Made by a program: the position numbers and the translations under genes. Below are positions 7,396-13,024 of a stretch of DNA of 13,240 nt, piece by piece. Where the stretch lies: contig JARFQK010000404.1 in assembly GCA_029287815.1 (NCBI GenBank), positions 1 through 13,240 on the forward strand. The letters are read 5' to 3'. The notes beneath the pieces are model-generated. The model made no database searches, was not told the origin of the DNA, and saw only the letters and a list, made by a program, of their open reading frames with translations. The first letter of the stretch is position 1. Each line of letters opens with the position of its first letter. This stretch comes from Gammaproteobacteria bacterium (GTDB taxonomy: Bacteria > Pseudomonadota > Gammaproteobacteria > SZUA-229).

Positions 7396-7965
7396 ATGAA
7401 ACGACTGACATTGAAGGGCGGCATGCTCATAGTGACTGCAGCTGTGCTACTCAACGGTTGCACGCAGGCGACCAAGCCTGGCGATGAGTATCTGGATAGC
7501 GGTGCTGATGTGAGTGAGGCAACCAGCGGCACCCGGATCGGCACGATCGGCGAGGCCGATGCGTTGGCTGGCACGGCACTTGCGGGCATGAAGATTTCGT
7601 ATGAAAAGGACGCGATCAATGATCCGGAAAACGTATTGTCCATCAAGACCATCTATTTTGCCTATGACAGCAGCGAGATCAGTGAGGAGGATGTCGAAGT
7701 CATCAAGCATCACGGTAAGTATATGGCTTTGCATCCGGACGTCAGTGTCCGGCTGGAAGGTCACACAGACGAGCGCGGCACACGCGAGTACAATGTTGCG
7801 CTGGCAGACCGTCGCGCACAGTCCGTGAAGAAACTGATGTTGTTCCAGGGGCCCAGCGCGACGCAAGCAACGATCATCAGCTATGGTGAGGAAAAGCCTG
7901 CTGCGCTCGGACACGATGAAGCGGCCTGGAAGCTGAACCGTCGCGTTGAACTGGTGTACGAGTAA
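7396..7965 (+). CDS. pal: Peptidoglycan-associated lipoprotein Pal
   Basis: Pal is the outer-membrane lipoprotein that ties the outer membrane to peptidoglycan and is gathered at the division site by Tol. The 189-residue protein has a signal peptide ending in the lipobox L-N-G-C, with lipidated Cys22. Residue +2 is Thr, not Asp, which fits outer-membrane sorting. The C-terminal OmpA-like domain (about residues 80-189) has the expected Y-F-A-Y-D-S-S-E-I start, the G-H-T-D-E-R-G-T-R-E-Y-N peptidoglycan-binding motif and N-R-R-V-E-L at the end. It follows tolB by 29 nt and precedes cpoB by 5 nt. Confidence 0.97.
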   Translation: MKRLTLKGGMLIVTAAVLLNGCTQATKPGDEYLDSGADVSEATSGTRIGTIGEADALAGTALAGMKISYEKDAINDPENVLSIKTIYFAYDSSEISEEDVEVIKHHGKYMALHPDVSVRLEGHTDERGTREYNVALADRRAQSVKKLMLFQGPSATQATIISYGEEKPAALGHDEAAWKLNRRVELVYE

Positions 7966-7970
7966 TCGCT

Positions 7971-8744
7971 ATGACGAAAGGATACAGTCTCGCTTTTTTG
8001 CTGGTGACCAGCCTCGCGTTTGAACCACTGATGGCTGCTGAAAATGACGTGTTATCGCGCATGAGCGTCAAGCAGAGACTGGAGCGCCTGGAGCGGATCA
8101 TCAGTTCGGATGTATTGATCGACCAGTCGCAGCAACTCGACGCCTTGAGGCAGGAAGTTTCAATGTTGAGAGAGCTGGTGGAGGAGAAAGACTACGAGCT
8201 CGATCTGGTGATACAAAGGCAGCGCAGTCTCTACTCTGACATGGACCGCCGGCTGACGAACCTCGAGGGCGGCGCAATCAGAGTCGGTGGAGCCGCACCG
8301 GTGCCGCCTCCGAGCGGGGCAGCAGCTGCAGCGGCAGTCGCAGCGCCTGGAAGCGATAAGGATGGCTCACAGGCGTACTCGGCCGCCTTCGATCTGCTCA
8401 AGCAGGGCCAGTACAGCAAGTCCATTGCCGGTTTTGACGCGTTCCTGAAAAGCTATCCTGAGAGCAAGTACGCTGACAATGCGCAGTATTGGTTAGGCGA
8501 GGCGAATTACGTGTCAAGGGAGTACAAGGCGGCGCTCGATGCATTCCAGCGTCTGATTGCAAAGTACCCGGAAAGCAAAAAAGTGCCCGGCGCGAAACTG
8601 AAAATCGGTTACACTTACTACGAACTGCAGAACTGGTCTGCGGCCAAAGACGCGCTGGCAGAGGTCGTAAAGTCGTACCCCGATACGACCGTAGCGTCAA
8701 AAGCCAGCGATCGTCTAACGCGCATCAAACGAGAGGGCCATTGA
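7971..8744 (+). CDS. cpoB: Cell division coordinator CpoB (YbgF)
   Basis: CpoB is the periplasmic TPR protein that coordinates the Tol machine with peptidoglycan synthesis (PBP1B) at the septum in E. coli. The 257-residue product has a Sec signal peptide with probable cleavage around M-A-A-E (residues 22-25). A coiled-coil trimerisation segment follows at about residues 30-95, then a flexible Pro/Gly/Ala-rich linker with a run of alanines. The C-terminal domain is a set of TPR repeats (A-A-F-D-L-L-K-Q-G-Q-Y-S-K-S-I, Y-P-E-S-K-Y-A-D-N-A-Q-Y-W-L-G-E-A, and so on). It is the last gene of the tol-pal operon, 5 nt after pal. No classical hairpin-T terminator follows it. Confidence 0.94.
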   Translation: MTKGYSLAFLLVTSLAFEPLMAAENDVLSRMSVKQRLERLERIISSDVLIDQSQQLDALRQEVSMLRELVEEKDYELDLVIQRQRSLYSDMDRRLTNLEGGAIRVGGAAPVPPPSGAAAAAAVAAPGSDKDGSQAYSAAFDLLKQGQYSKSIAGFDAFLKSYPESKYADNAQYWLGEANYVSREYKAALDAFQRLIAKYPESKKVPGAKLKIGYTYYELQNWSAAKDALAEVVKSYPDTTVASKASDRLTRIKREGH

Positions 8745-8843
8745 CAGGATCACCTCAGGACAGCGCCTGCAGAATAACTCACAGAGCTGTACTCTCGGCG
8801 AGGCGCAAAGATCACGACATACGGTAGTTTGTGTCTGTTCGCA

Positions 8844-8876
8844 GCGAAGGACATACAGAGCCGTGGGGTCCTTTGC
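8844..8876 (+). repeat. Hairpin-forming sequence in the cpoB-queE gap
   Basis: GCGAAGGAC at 8844-8852 and GTCCTTTGC at 8868-8876 pair along 9 positions, one a G-T wobble, with a 15-nt loop. There is no T-run, so it is not a Rho-independent terminator. Within the 188-nt gap (8745-8932) this is the only clear structure. It resembles degenerate dispersed intergenic repeats more than a known riboswitch. The TTCG/CGAA bases inside it allow an alternative smaller hairpin (about 8834-8853). Confidence 0.4.
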
Positions 8877-8932
8877 GACCTGCGTGACGCAAGAGAAATA
8901 GTTTCAATAAGTCCCACAGACCGGCCAATCTT

Positions 8933-9583
8933 ATGTCCTCAGATCAACGATTGAAGATAACCGAGATCTTCCTCTCGTTGCAGGGTGAGGCCTTGACCGT
9001 CGGTATACCGACCAGCTTTGTTCGCCTGACCGGTTGTCCCCTGCGCTGCGGCTATTGTGATACCGAATATGCTTTCAGTGGGGGTGAATGGATGGACTTC
9101 GATCAGATTTTTCGCCGGCTCTCAGCGAATAAAACGCGTTATGTGACGGTGACCGGTGGTGAGCCGCTGGCCCAGCGCACCTGTATCGATTTGCTGGTTG
9201 CATTGTGCGATTCGGATTACCAGGTCTCCCTGGAGACCAGCGGCGCACTGGACGTCTCGGCGGTGGATCCGCGTGTGGTCAAGGTTATGGACATCAAGAC
9301 GCCCGGGTCAGGTGAGGAATCACGGAATCTTCTGCAGAACCTCGATTGCATTTGCGAACGCGATCAGGTCAAGTTTGTTATCTGCGACCGGCGGGATTAC
9401 GAGTGGTCGCGTGATTTCATAGCCGATCATGGGCTCAGCGACCGTTGCGAAGTACTGTTTTCGCCAAGTTATCAGCGCCTCGAGGCCAGCCAGCTGGCAG
9501 AGTGGATTCTGCAGGATGTCTTACCGGTGCGCATGCAAATCCAGTTACACAAACTTCTTTGGGGCAATCAGCCGGGTCGATAA
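8933..9583 (+). CDS. queE: 7-carboxy-7-deazaguanine synthase QueE
   Basis: QueE is the radical-SAM enzyme that rearranges 6-carboxytetrahydropterin to 7-carboxy-7-deazaguanine on the route to queuosine. The 216-residue protein has the [4Fe-4S]-binding C-x-x-x-C-x-x-C motif with C35, C39 and C42 in T-G-C-P-L-R-C-G-Y-C-D-T. The SAM-contacting G-G-E-P motif is at 75-78. I-F-L-S-L-Q-G-E-A near the N-terminus is typical of the family. The ATG at 8933 has no clear Shine-Dalgarno sequence, but the start matches the family's usual short lead before I-T-E-I-F. It is 3 nt upstream of queC, forming a two-gene unit, and is separated from cpoB by a 188-nt gap that may hold its own promoter. Confidence 0.96.
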   Translation: MSSDQRLKITEIFLSLQGEALTVGIPTSFVRLTGCPLRCGYCDTEYAFSGGEWMDFDQIFRRLSANKTRYVTVTGGEPLAQRTCIDLLVALCDSDYQVSLETSGALDVSAVDPRVVKVMDIKTPGSGEESRNLLQNLDCICERDQVKFVICDRRDYEWSRDFIADHGLSDRCEVLFSPSYQRLEASQLAEWILQDVLPVRMQIQLHKLLWGNQPGR

Positions 9584-9586
9584 CGC

Positions 9587-10267
9587 ATGGCGCACTCACC
9601 AAAAGCCATCGTGTTACTGTCTGGCGGGCTGGACTCCGCGACCGTGCTGGCTATCGCCAGCGCGACATTCGAATGCCATGCTATCAGCTTTGACTATCAC
9701 CAGCGCCACGTTGCCGAGTTGAACGCGGCCAAGCAGCTGGCGCGGTGCTACCAGGCTCGACACCAGGTCATTAAGCTCGATGACGGTGTAATGGCCGGAT
9801 CTGCTTTGACCGACAGTCGGATCGCCGTGCCGCAGAGTGGATTGGAGCAAGGTATACCGGTGACCTATGTGCCCGCCAGGAATACGGTATTTCTTGCGCA
9901 TGCGCTCGCTGTTGCGGAAGTACAGGCATCGAACGACATCTTGATTGGTGTCAATGCAGTCGATTATTCAGGTTATCCGGATTGTCGGCCCGAATACATC
10001 AACGCGTTCGAGCGCATGGCCAATCTGGCAACCAAAGCCGGTGTCGAGGGTCAGCGGCTGAACATCCATGCCCCATTGCTGCATATGAGCAAGGCAGACA
10101 TCATCGCGAATGGTCTGGAGCTGGGTGTGGATTATTCTTTGACGGTGTCCTGTTATCAGGCGGATCTTCAGGGCAGGGCCTGCGGTGTCTGTGACTCCTG
10201 TCGATTACGCCGCGCCGGTTTTGAAGCTGCGGGTGTTGGTGATCCAACCCGCTACCAGACGCGTTGA
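9587..10267 (+). CDS. queC: 7-cyano-7-deazaguanine synthase QueC
   Basis: QueC converts 7-carboxy-7-deazaguanine to preQ0 using ammonia and ATP, the step after QueE in queuosine synthesis. The 226-residue protein has the PP-loop ATP-binding motif S-G-G-L-D-S-A-T at residues 12-19. A C-terminal zinc site has four cysteines, C189, C199, C202 and C205, in S-C-Y-Q and C-G-V-C-D-S-C. Other family hallmarks are V-P-A-R-N-T-V-F and G-V-N-A-V-D-Y-S-G-Y-P-D-C-R. It is complete and of normal length. FolE and QueD, the earlier steps, are not in the window. The tRNA-Lys gene follows 69 nt later; lysine tRNA is not itself a queuosine target. Confidence 0.97.
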   Translation: MAHSPKAIVLLSGGLDSATVLAIASATFECHAISFDYHQRHVAELNAAKQLARCYQARHQVIKLDDGVMAGSALTDSRIAVPQSGLEQGIPVTYVPARNTVFLAHALAVAEVQASNDILIGVNAVDYSGYPDCRPEYINAFERMANLATKAGVEGQRLNIHAPLLHMSKADIIANGLELGVDYSLTVSCYQADLQGRACGVCDSCRLRRAGFEAAGVGDPTRYQTR

Positions 10268-10296
10268 TGGTGATGTATCAAAACATCCAAAACGGT

Positions 10297-10325
10297 TTGT
10301 TTTTCGCCTCCAGTCGATGTATCAT
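10297..10325 (+). promoter_or_regulatory. Promoter for tRNA-Lys
   Basis: TTGTTT at 10297-10302 and TATCAT at 10320-10325 are separated by exactly 17 nt. Transcription would begin around 10332. The sequence between the -10 and the tRNA is G+C-rich (GCGCGGC), the discriminator type associated with stringent control of stable-RNA genes. The tRNA can therefore be made independently of queEC. Confidence 0.6.
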
Positions 10326-10336
10326 GCGCGGCTGTC

Positions 10337-10412
10337 GGGCCGTTAGCTCAGCTGGTAGAGCAGTTGGCTTTTAACCAATTGGTCGAAGGTTCGAATCCTT
10401 CACGGCCCACCA
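10337..10412 (+). tRNA. tRNA-Lys (anticodon UUU)
   Basis: This 76-nt gene folds as a standard cloverleaf. The acceptor stem GGGCCGT (10337-10343) pairs with ACGGCCC (10402-10408), then comes discriminator A and an encoded CCA at 10410-10412. The D stem is GCTC/GAGC. The anticodon stem is GTTGG/CCAAT, with loop CTTTTAA and anticodon TTT at 10370-10372. The T stem is GAAGG/CCTTC with loop TTCGAAT. It decodes AAA/AAG. In Pseudomonas aeruginosa the tRNA-Lys next to queC is a known attachment site for PAPI-2-type genomic islands. No second copy of the tRNA 3' end is visible further right in this window. Confidence 0.97.
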
Positions 10413-10425
10413 TATTCTCCGATGC

Positions 10426-10453
10426 GCGTTGTCGCGCCGAACTCCTACAACGC
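10426..10453 (+). repeat. Short inverted repeat just after tRNA-Lys
   Basis: GCGTTGT (10426-10432) and ACAACGC (10447-10453) form a perfect 7-bp stem with a 14-nt loop, 13 nt after the tRNA end. The right part contains CTCCTACA, the same bases as the end of the REP-like arm at 10601-10608. This may therefore be a decayed third REP copy, or a processing or termination structure for the tRNA transcript. No T-run follows. Confidence 0.4.
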
Positions 10454-10463
10454 AATTCCTTAT

Positions 10464-10648
10464 TAACCGCAGAGACGCGGAGGCGCAGAGTCTCTAATTT
10501 GCGTTTCCTCGATCAATATTATTGGGATTCAAATCAGCTGTAGGAGCGGCTTTAGCCGCGAAGCATTCGCGATCTGCGAGTCTATTCGCGGCAAAAGCCG
10601 CTCCTACAGAAATGAAGCATTCTCTGCAATCCGGCGTCTTTGCGGTAA
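10464..10648. repeat. Diverged outer inverted repeat enclosing the REPIN
   Basis: The 27-base segment at 10464-10490 and the reverse complement of 10622-10648 agree at about 20 of 27 positions (hand alignment). The shared blocks are CTCTGC, GCGTCT and TGCGGT. The left arm itself contains three 8-nt units: CGCAGAGA, CGCGGAGG, CGCAGAGT at 10468-10491. The two arms flank the REP pair at 10539-10608. CGCAGAGA-type repeats are familiar as dispersed intergenic sequences in environmental Proteobacteria. Treating the whole as a composite element is inference. Confidence 0.5.
10539..10608. repeat. REPIN-like pair of inverted REP elements
   Basis: Two 24-nt arms, 10539-10562 and 10585-10608, are inverted copies differing at one position, separated by 22 nt. 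Each arm starts (outside to inside) TGTAGGAGCGGC and contains its own small hairpin, GCGGC-TTTA-GCCGC on the left and GCGGC-AAAA-GCCGC on the right. A GTAG head beside a short GC hairpin is the hallmark of REP sequences mobilised by RAYT (TnpA-REP) transposases in Pseudomonas and relatives. Two such REPs in inverse orientation form a REPIN. No RAYT gene is in this window, so the element would depend on one elsewhere. Confidence 0.8.
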
Positions 10649-10651
10649 GCG

Positions 10652-10680
10652 AAAAAAAACCCCGGCGAGCCGGGGTTTTT
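10652..10680 (-). terminator. Rho-independent terminator of the sox operon (bidirectional)
   Basis: CCCCGGC at 10660-10666 and GCCGGGG at 10669-10675 form a strong GC stem with a minimal loop. It is flanked by eight A on the left and five T on the right. Read on the minus strand, the stem is followed by eight T, 23 nt after the soxA stop, so it best serves the sox operon. It would also stop plus-strand transcription coming from the tRNA side. Confidence 0.88.
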
Positions 10681-10703
10681 CTGAGCGTTGGCGACTTTCT
10701 GTG

Positions 10704-11558
10704 TTACTTGCGCTGGCTCGGGCCGTTGACTTCGAGACCGTTGCTCATATACGTATGGAAATACTCGAGCGCCTTGTACTCGTCGCTTTGCGGCTTGAAC
10801 GGCTTGGCGCGAACCTGCTTGTTGCAGCCACCGTAGCGGCGGTGCAATGTGCCCATGCCGTCCCCCTTCGCTGACTCGCCGGCCCATTTGTTGCGGTACA
10901 CTGGGAAGCCGGTCGGGTGACCGAGTGCAGGGCTGAGAATGTCCGCACGAATTCTGCTACCAGCGTAGTTGTAGTGGCAGTCCGCACAAGCCATGTTCAA
11001 CTGGCCGCGTTTTGCGTAGAAGTGCTTCTTGCCGCGATTGTAGGCGGCGATGGCTTCAGGGTCATCCGGCACTTTGATGTTGAATGTGTTCCCGCGCGAC
11101 AGGTAGGCGATGTAGCCACTGACATAAGCAAGATTGCCCGTCTTATGTTTGAAGGGTTTTTCGCCATTGTCAATCAGGCACTTGTTGATCGCCGCTTCAA
11201 GGGTTACGACTTCATCGTTTTGAGTGTCGAAGTACGGGTAGTTCTGGCGAACGCCTTTCTTGTAGTCCGGGAAGCAATCAGCGAAGCCTTTGCCATTGGC
11301 AAAAGGTTTATTGAAGATCTCTTCGCCTTTGTCAACATAGATTTCGTAGGATGGGAAGTCTTCGAACGCTTCCCATTGCTCACGCGAGGGCGGATCGATT
11401 GAGTAAACGCCGTTGATGAAATCGTCCTTTGGCGTATCAGGGAACTTCTTGAAGTAGTATTCCCTGAACTCCTTCAAATCCTGTTCCGGCGCCGCCTGTA
11501 ATGCAAAAGGAGCAATTACCAGTGATGCGGCGGTCAGAACGGTAGCAATTTTCTTCAT
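10704..11558 (-). CDS. soxA: Sulfur oxidation c-type cytochrome SoxA
   Basis: SoxA pairs with SoxX in the periplasm to join thiosulfate oxidatively to the cysteine of SoxY, the first step of the Sox pathway. The 284-residue protein has a Sec signal peptide with cleavage near A-L-Q-A-A (about 22-23). It has one haem-binding C-A-D-C-H motif (C191, C194, H195). The active-site cysteine C245 lies in R-R-Y-G-G-C-N-K-Q-V-R-A, the expected haem ligand that carries the persulfide. Where dihaem SoxA proteins have a first C-x-x-C-H, this one has only C95 (D-C-F-P-D-Y), probably disulfide-bonded to C127, so it is the monohaem type. It is the last gene of the minus-strand operon, 41 nt after soxZ, and ends 23 nt before the terminator. 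Confidence 0.96.
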   Translation of the reverse strand: MKKIATVLTAASLVIAPFALQAAPEQDLKEFREYYFKKFPDTPKDDFINGVYSIDPPSREQWEAFEDFPSYEIYVDKGEEIFNKPFANGKGFADCFPDYKKGVRQNYPYFDTQNDEVVTLEAAINKCLIDNGEKPFKHKTGNLAYVSGYIAYLSRGNTFNIKVPDDPEAIAAYNRGKKHFYAKRGQLNMACADCHYNYAGSRIRADILSPALGHPTGFPVYRNKWAGESAKGDGMGTLHRRYGGCNKQVRAKPFKPQSDEYKALEYFHTYMSNGLEVNGPSQRK

Positions 11559-11599
11559 TGTTCACCCGTGGGGTTGTGGTTGATCGAAACGCTAAGGCC

Positions 11600-11914
11600 T
11601 TACTTGATTGCGCTTTCGAGTGAGTCACTGTTGCCTTTGTTGTCGACCCAGCTTATCTTGATGGAGTCTCCAGACTTTGCGCCGCTGAACTTGAACGAAA
11701 TGAAGGGGTTCTTCGAAATCGCGCTACCCCACTGGCAGGTGAGAACGGTCTTGCCTGCGGACTCGCATATCACTTCCTGAATAAATTCCGCAGGAATAGG
11801 TTTGCCGGTTTTCTTGTCCTTGCGTAAACCAGTTTCCATCGCGTGACTGATCAAAGCTTTGACAGTTGCTAAGCCATCTTTTTCTTTGGCTCTGAGTTTG
11901 ATTGATTTTGCCAT
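11600..11914 (-). CDS. soxZ: Thiosulfate oxidation carrier subunit SoxZ
   Basis: SoxZ is the partner of SoxY in the heterodimeric carrier that holds sulfur intermediates. The 104-residue protein has the family's V-K-A-L-I-S-H-A-M-E-T-G-L-R-K-D stretch (about residues 18-33) and the S-K-N-P-F-I-S-F-K-F strand region, with normal length for the family. It lacks a signal peptide, as expected, because SoxYZ is thought to be exported as a complex through SoxY's Tat signal. A GAGGT Shine-Dalgarno sequence precedes the ATG with 10-nt spacing. It contains two cysteines, C50 (V-I-C-E) and C60 (L-T-C-Q-W). C50 has a counterpart in Paracoccus SoxZ; C60 is less familiar. Confidence 0.95.
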   Translation of the reverse strand: MAKSIKLRAKEKDGLATVKALISHAMETGLRKDKKTGKPIPAEFIQEVICESAGKTVLTCQWGSAISKNPFISFKFSGAKSGDSIKISWVDNKGNSDSLESAIK

Positions 11915-11944
11915 GTTACTTCGTACCTCTGCTAAATTCGTCGA

Positions 11945-12415
11945 TTAACCGCCGCAACCACCGATGGTGACCTTGACCTCTTTCGCCGTGCTGTACAGTT
12001 TGCCATCAGCTTTAACGACTGCGATGACATCCGACGTCTTGCCCATCTTGACACGGGTTGAGATGTAGGGCTCTGTGGTGTCGCCCAGCTCGTAGCTGGA
12101 AGTCAGTGGCGTGTTATTCTCTTTGACTAGCAGGCTGATATTGGTGGTGCCGTCGATCTCGCTGGTCACGGTGATGGGCACAACAGCGCCATTCTCAGCA
12201 ATATCCGGCGCTTTGAGTTTGATCTTGTCGCTGGCGGTCGCGTCCGCGCTGCCCATCGCACCTTTGAGCGCAGCATCCACCTCTTTCGCTTCAAACGCTT
12301 CTTTCGCCCAAGCGGCCAGTACAGTCTTCGGAGCGAGGAGGCCAGCCCCAATGGCGGCACCAACGGCGCCCGCTGCCAGTGATCCTTTCAGCAGAACTCT
12401 TCGATTTTGATTCAT
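11945..12415 (-). CDS. soxY: Thiosulfate oxidation carrier protein SoxY
   Basis: SoxY is the sulfur carrier of the Sox system: its C-terminal cysteine on a flexible arm holds the substrate while SoxXA, SoxB and other Sox enzymes act on it. The 156-residue protein starts with a Tat signal (R5-R6 in N-Q-N-R-R-V-L-L-K-G, then a long Ala/Gly hydrophobic region, cleavage near V-L-A-A). It ends in the diagnostic G-G-C-G-G with C154. The middle is the usual Ig-like SoxY domain. GAGGT precedes the ATG by 7 nt. It lies 15 nt after soxX and 30 nt before soxZ. All features expected of a working carrier are present. Confidence 0.97.
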   Translation of the reverse strand: MNQNRRVLLKGSLAAGAVGAAIGAGLLAPKTVLAAWAKEAFEAKEVDAALKGAMGSADATASDKIKLKAPDIAENGAVVPITVTSEIDGTTNISLLVKENNTPLTSSYELGDTTEPYISTRVKMGKTSDVIAVVKADGKLYSTAKEVKVTIGGCGG

Positions 12416-12430
12416 CTTTATTACCTCTAA

Positions 12431-12805
12431 CTACAGTGTGTATATGAACTGAGAAACCAGTTCGATTTCCTCGGCGGTCAGAACCTTATGCGGACCAAAC
12501 GGAATCATGATCGTGTTCGGGTTCTGTGTACGCGGATCAGCGATCTGTGCTTTCATCTTCTCGTAATCCGGAAACCTCGCTTTCATTGCGACCAGCGGCG
12601 GCCCGATGTTGCCGGCGAGCGTCCCGCCTTCGATATAATGGCAGGCAAGGCAATTTCCTTTTTTCCTGTCAAATGCCAGCTCCTTTCCTTTGGCGATTTC
12701 CGCAGCATCTGCTGCGCTGGCTGTGAGTGGGACGATCATGCCGAGACAGCCCATCAAGACTGTTGCCGAGACCGATGTTTTGATCAAATGTGCTGTTCGC
12801 CGCAT
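12431..12805 (-). CDS. soxX: Sulfur oxidation c-type cytochrome SoxX
   Basis: SoxX is the small electron-accepting cytochrome subunit of SoxXA. The frame is open up to an ATG at 12877, but the start is placed at 12805. There GGAGG on the coding strand lies about 9 nt upstream of the ATG, and the product (124 residues) begins with a clean Sec signal, M-R-R-T-A-H followed by a hydrophobic run to T-A-S-A (residue 31). The longer form would bury this signal behind 24 residues. The haem motif is C52-L-A-C55-H56. M100 in N-P-N-T-I-M-I-P-F-G is the likely distal haem ligand, typical of SoxX. It is the first gene of the soxXYZA operon. Confidence 0.95.
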   Translation of the reverse strand: MRRTAHLIKTSVSATVLMGCLGMIVPLTASAADAAEIAKGKELAFDRKKGNCLACHYIEGGTLAGNIGPPLVAMKARFPDYEKMKAQIADPRTQNPNTIMIPFGPHKVLTAEEIELVSQFIYTL

Positions 12806-12858
12806 TTGTTCTGTCCTCCAGAGTGTATGTGAGATGTTCGTGGTGAACAATGCCATAT

Positions 12859-12886
12859 AGGATACACAGCGATTCATTTATGACAA
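12859..12886 (-). promoter_or_regulatory. Candidate promoter of soxXYZA
   Basis: On the minus strand TTGTCA (12886-12881, five of six to consensus) and TATCCT (12864-12859, four of six) are spaced by 16 nt. Transcription would start near 12851, giving a leader of about 45 nt to the soxX ATG at 12805. The match and the placement in AT-rich intergenic DNA support it, but it is inferred. Confidence 0.45.
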
Positions 12887-12894
12887 GGCCAAAT

Positions 12895-12909
12895 TTGAAA
12901 AGTTTTCAA
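12895..12909. promoter_or_regulatory. Perfect dyad upstream of the sox promoter
   Basis: TTGAAAAGTTTTCAA is a perfect 7-1-7 inverted repeat lying just upstream of the candidate -35, about 44 to 58 nt before the inferred start. That is a common position for an activator or an upstream operator. The protein that binds it is unknown. Confidence 0.45.
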
Positions 12910-12933
12910 TTATTTACGTATTAACAACGGCTT

Positions 12934-12961
12934 ATATTAGTGTTGTTCGATACACTAATAT
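12934..12961. promoter_or_regulatory. Long AT-rich dyad, candidate sox operator
   Basis: ATATTAGTGT at 12934-12943 and ACACTAATAT at 12952-12961 form a perfect 10-bp inverted repeat with an 8-nt centre. Several sox operons are controlled by ArsR-type repressors (SoxR) that bind AT-rich dyads near the promoter; this site has that general look. It could instead be a hairpin in the transcript from the upstream gene, but it lacks the GC stem and T-run of a terminator. Confidence 0.5.
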
Positions 12962-13024
12962 GCCGGTTTTCGCGCTGCTGTGCCCGATATTGATATGCGC
13001 GCACACGGGCCCACTGAATTCGGG

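Noticed and set aside
8745..8932. preQ1 riboswitch ahead of queE-queC
   Set aside because: The gap has a hairpin, but I could not find the compact preQ1-I pseudoknot pattern with an A-rich tail, nor a downstream terminator or a sequestered ribosome-binding site.
10272..10324. 9-base direct repeat GATGTATCA at 10272-10280 and 10316-10324 as an attachment or operator pair
   Set aside because: It is short and one copy coincides with the tRNA promoter -10 element, so chance is the simplest explanation.
10522..10836. Plus-strand open frame of 104 codons spanning the REPIN, the terminator and the end of soxA
   Set aside because: It translates repeat and terminator sequence and then runs antisense to soxA. 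It has no family resemblance and no ribosome-binding site.
11259..11285. A first haem site in SoxA around C95
   Set aside because: Only one cysteine is present (D-C-F-P-D-Y), with no C-x-x-C-H, so a second covalent haem is not supported.
10917..11402. Plus-strand open frame of 161 codons opposite soxA
   Set aside because: soxA is certain from its haem and active-site motifs. The antisense frame shows no recognisable domain and follows from soxA's codon bias.
12806..12877. N-terminal extension of SoxX to the ATG at 12877
   Set aside because: A strong GGAGG precedes the ATG at 12805, and a normal signal peptide begins there. The extension would place 24 unrelated residues before the signal.
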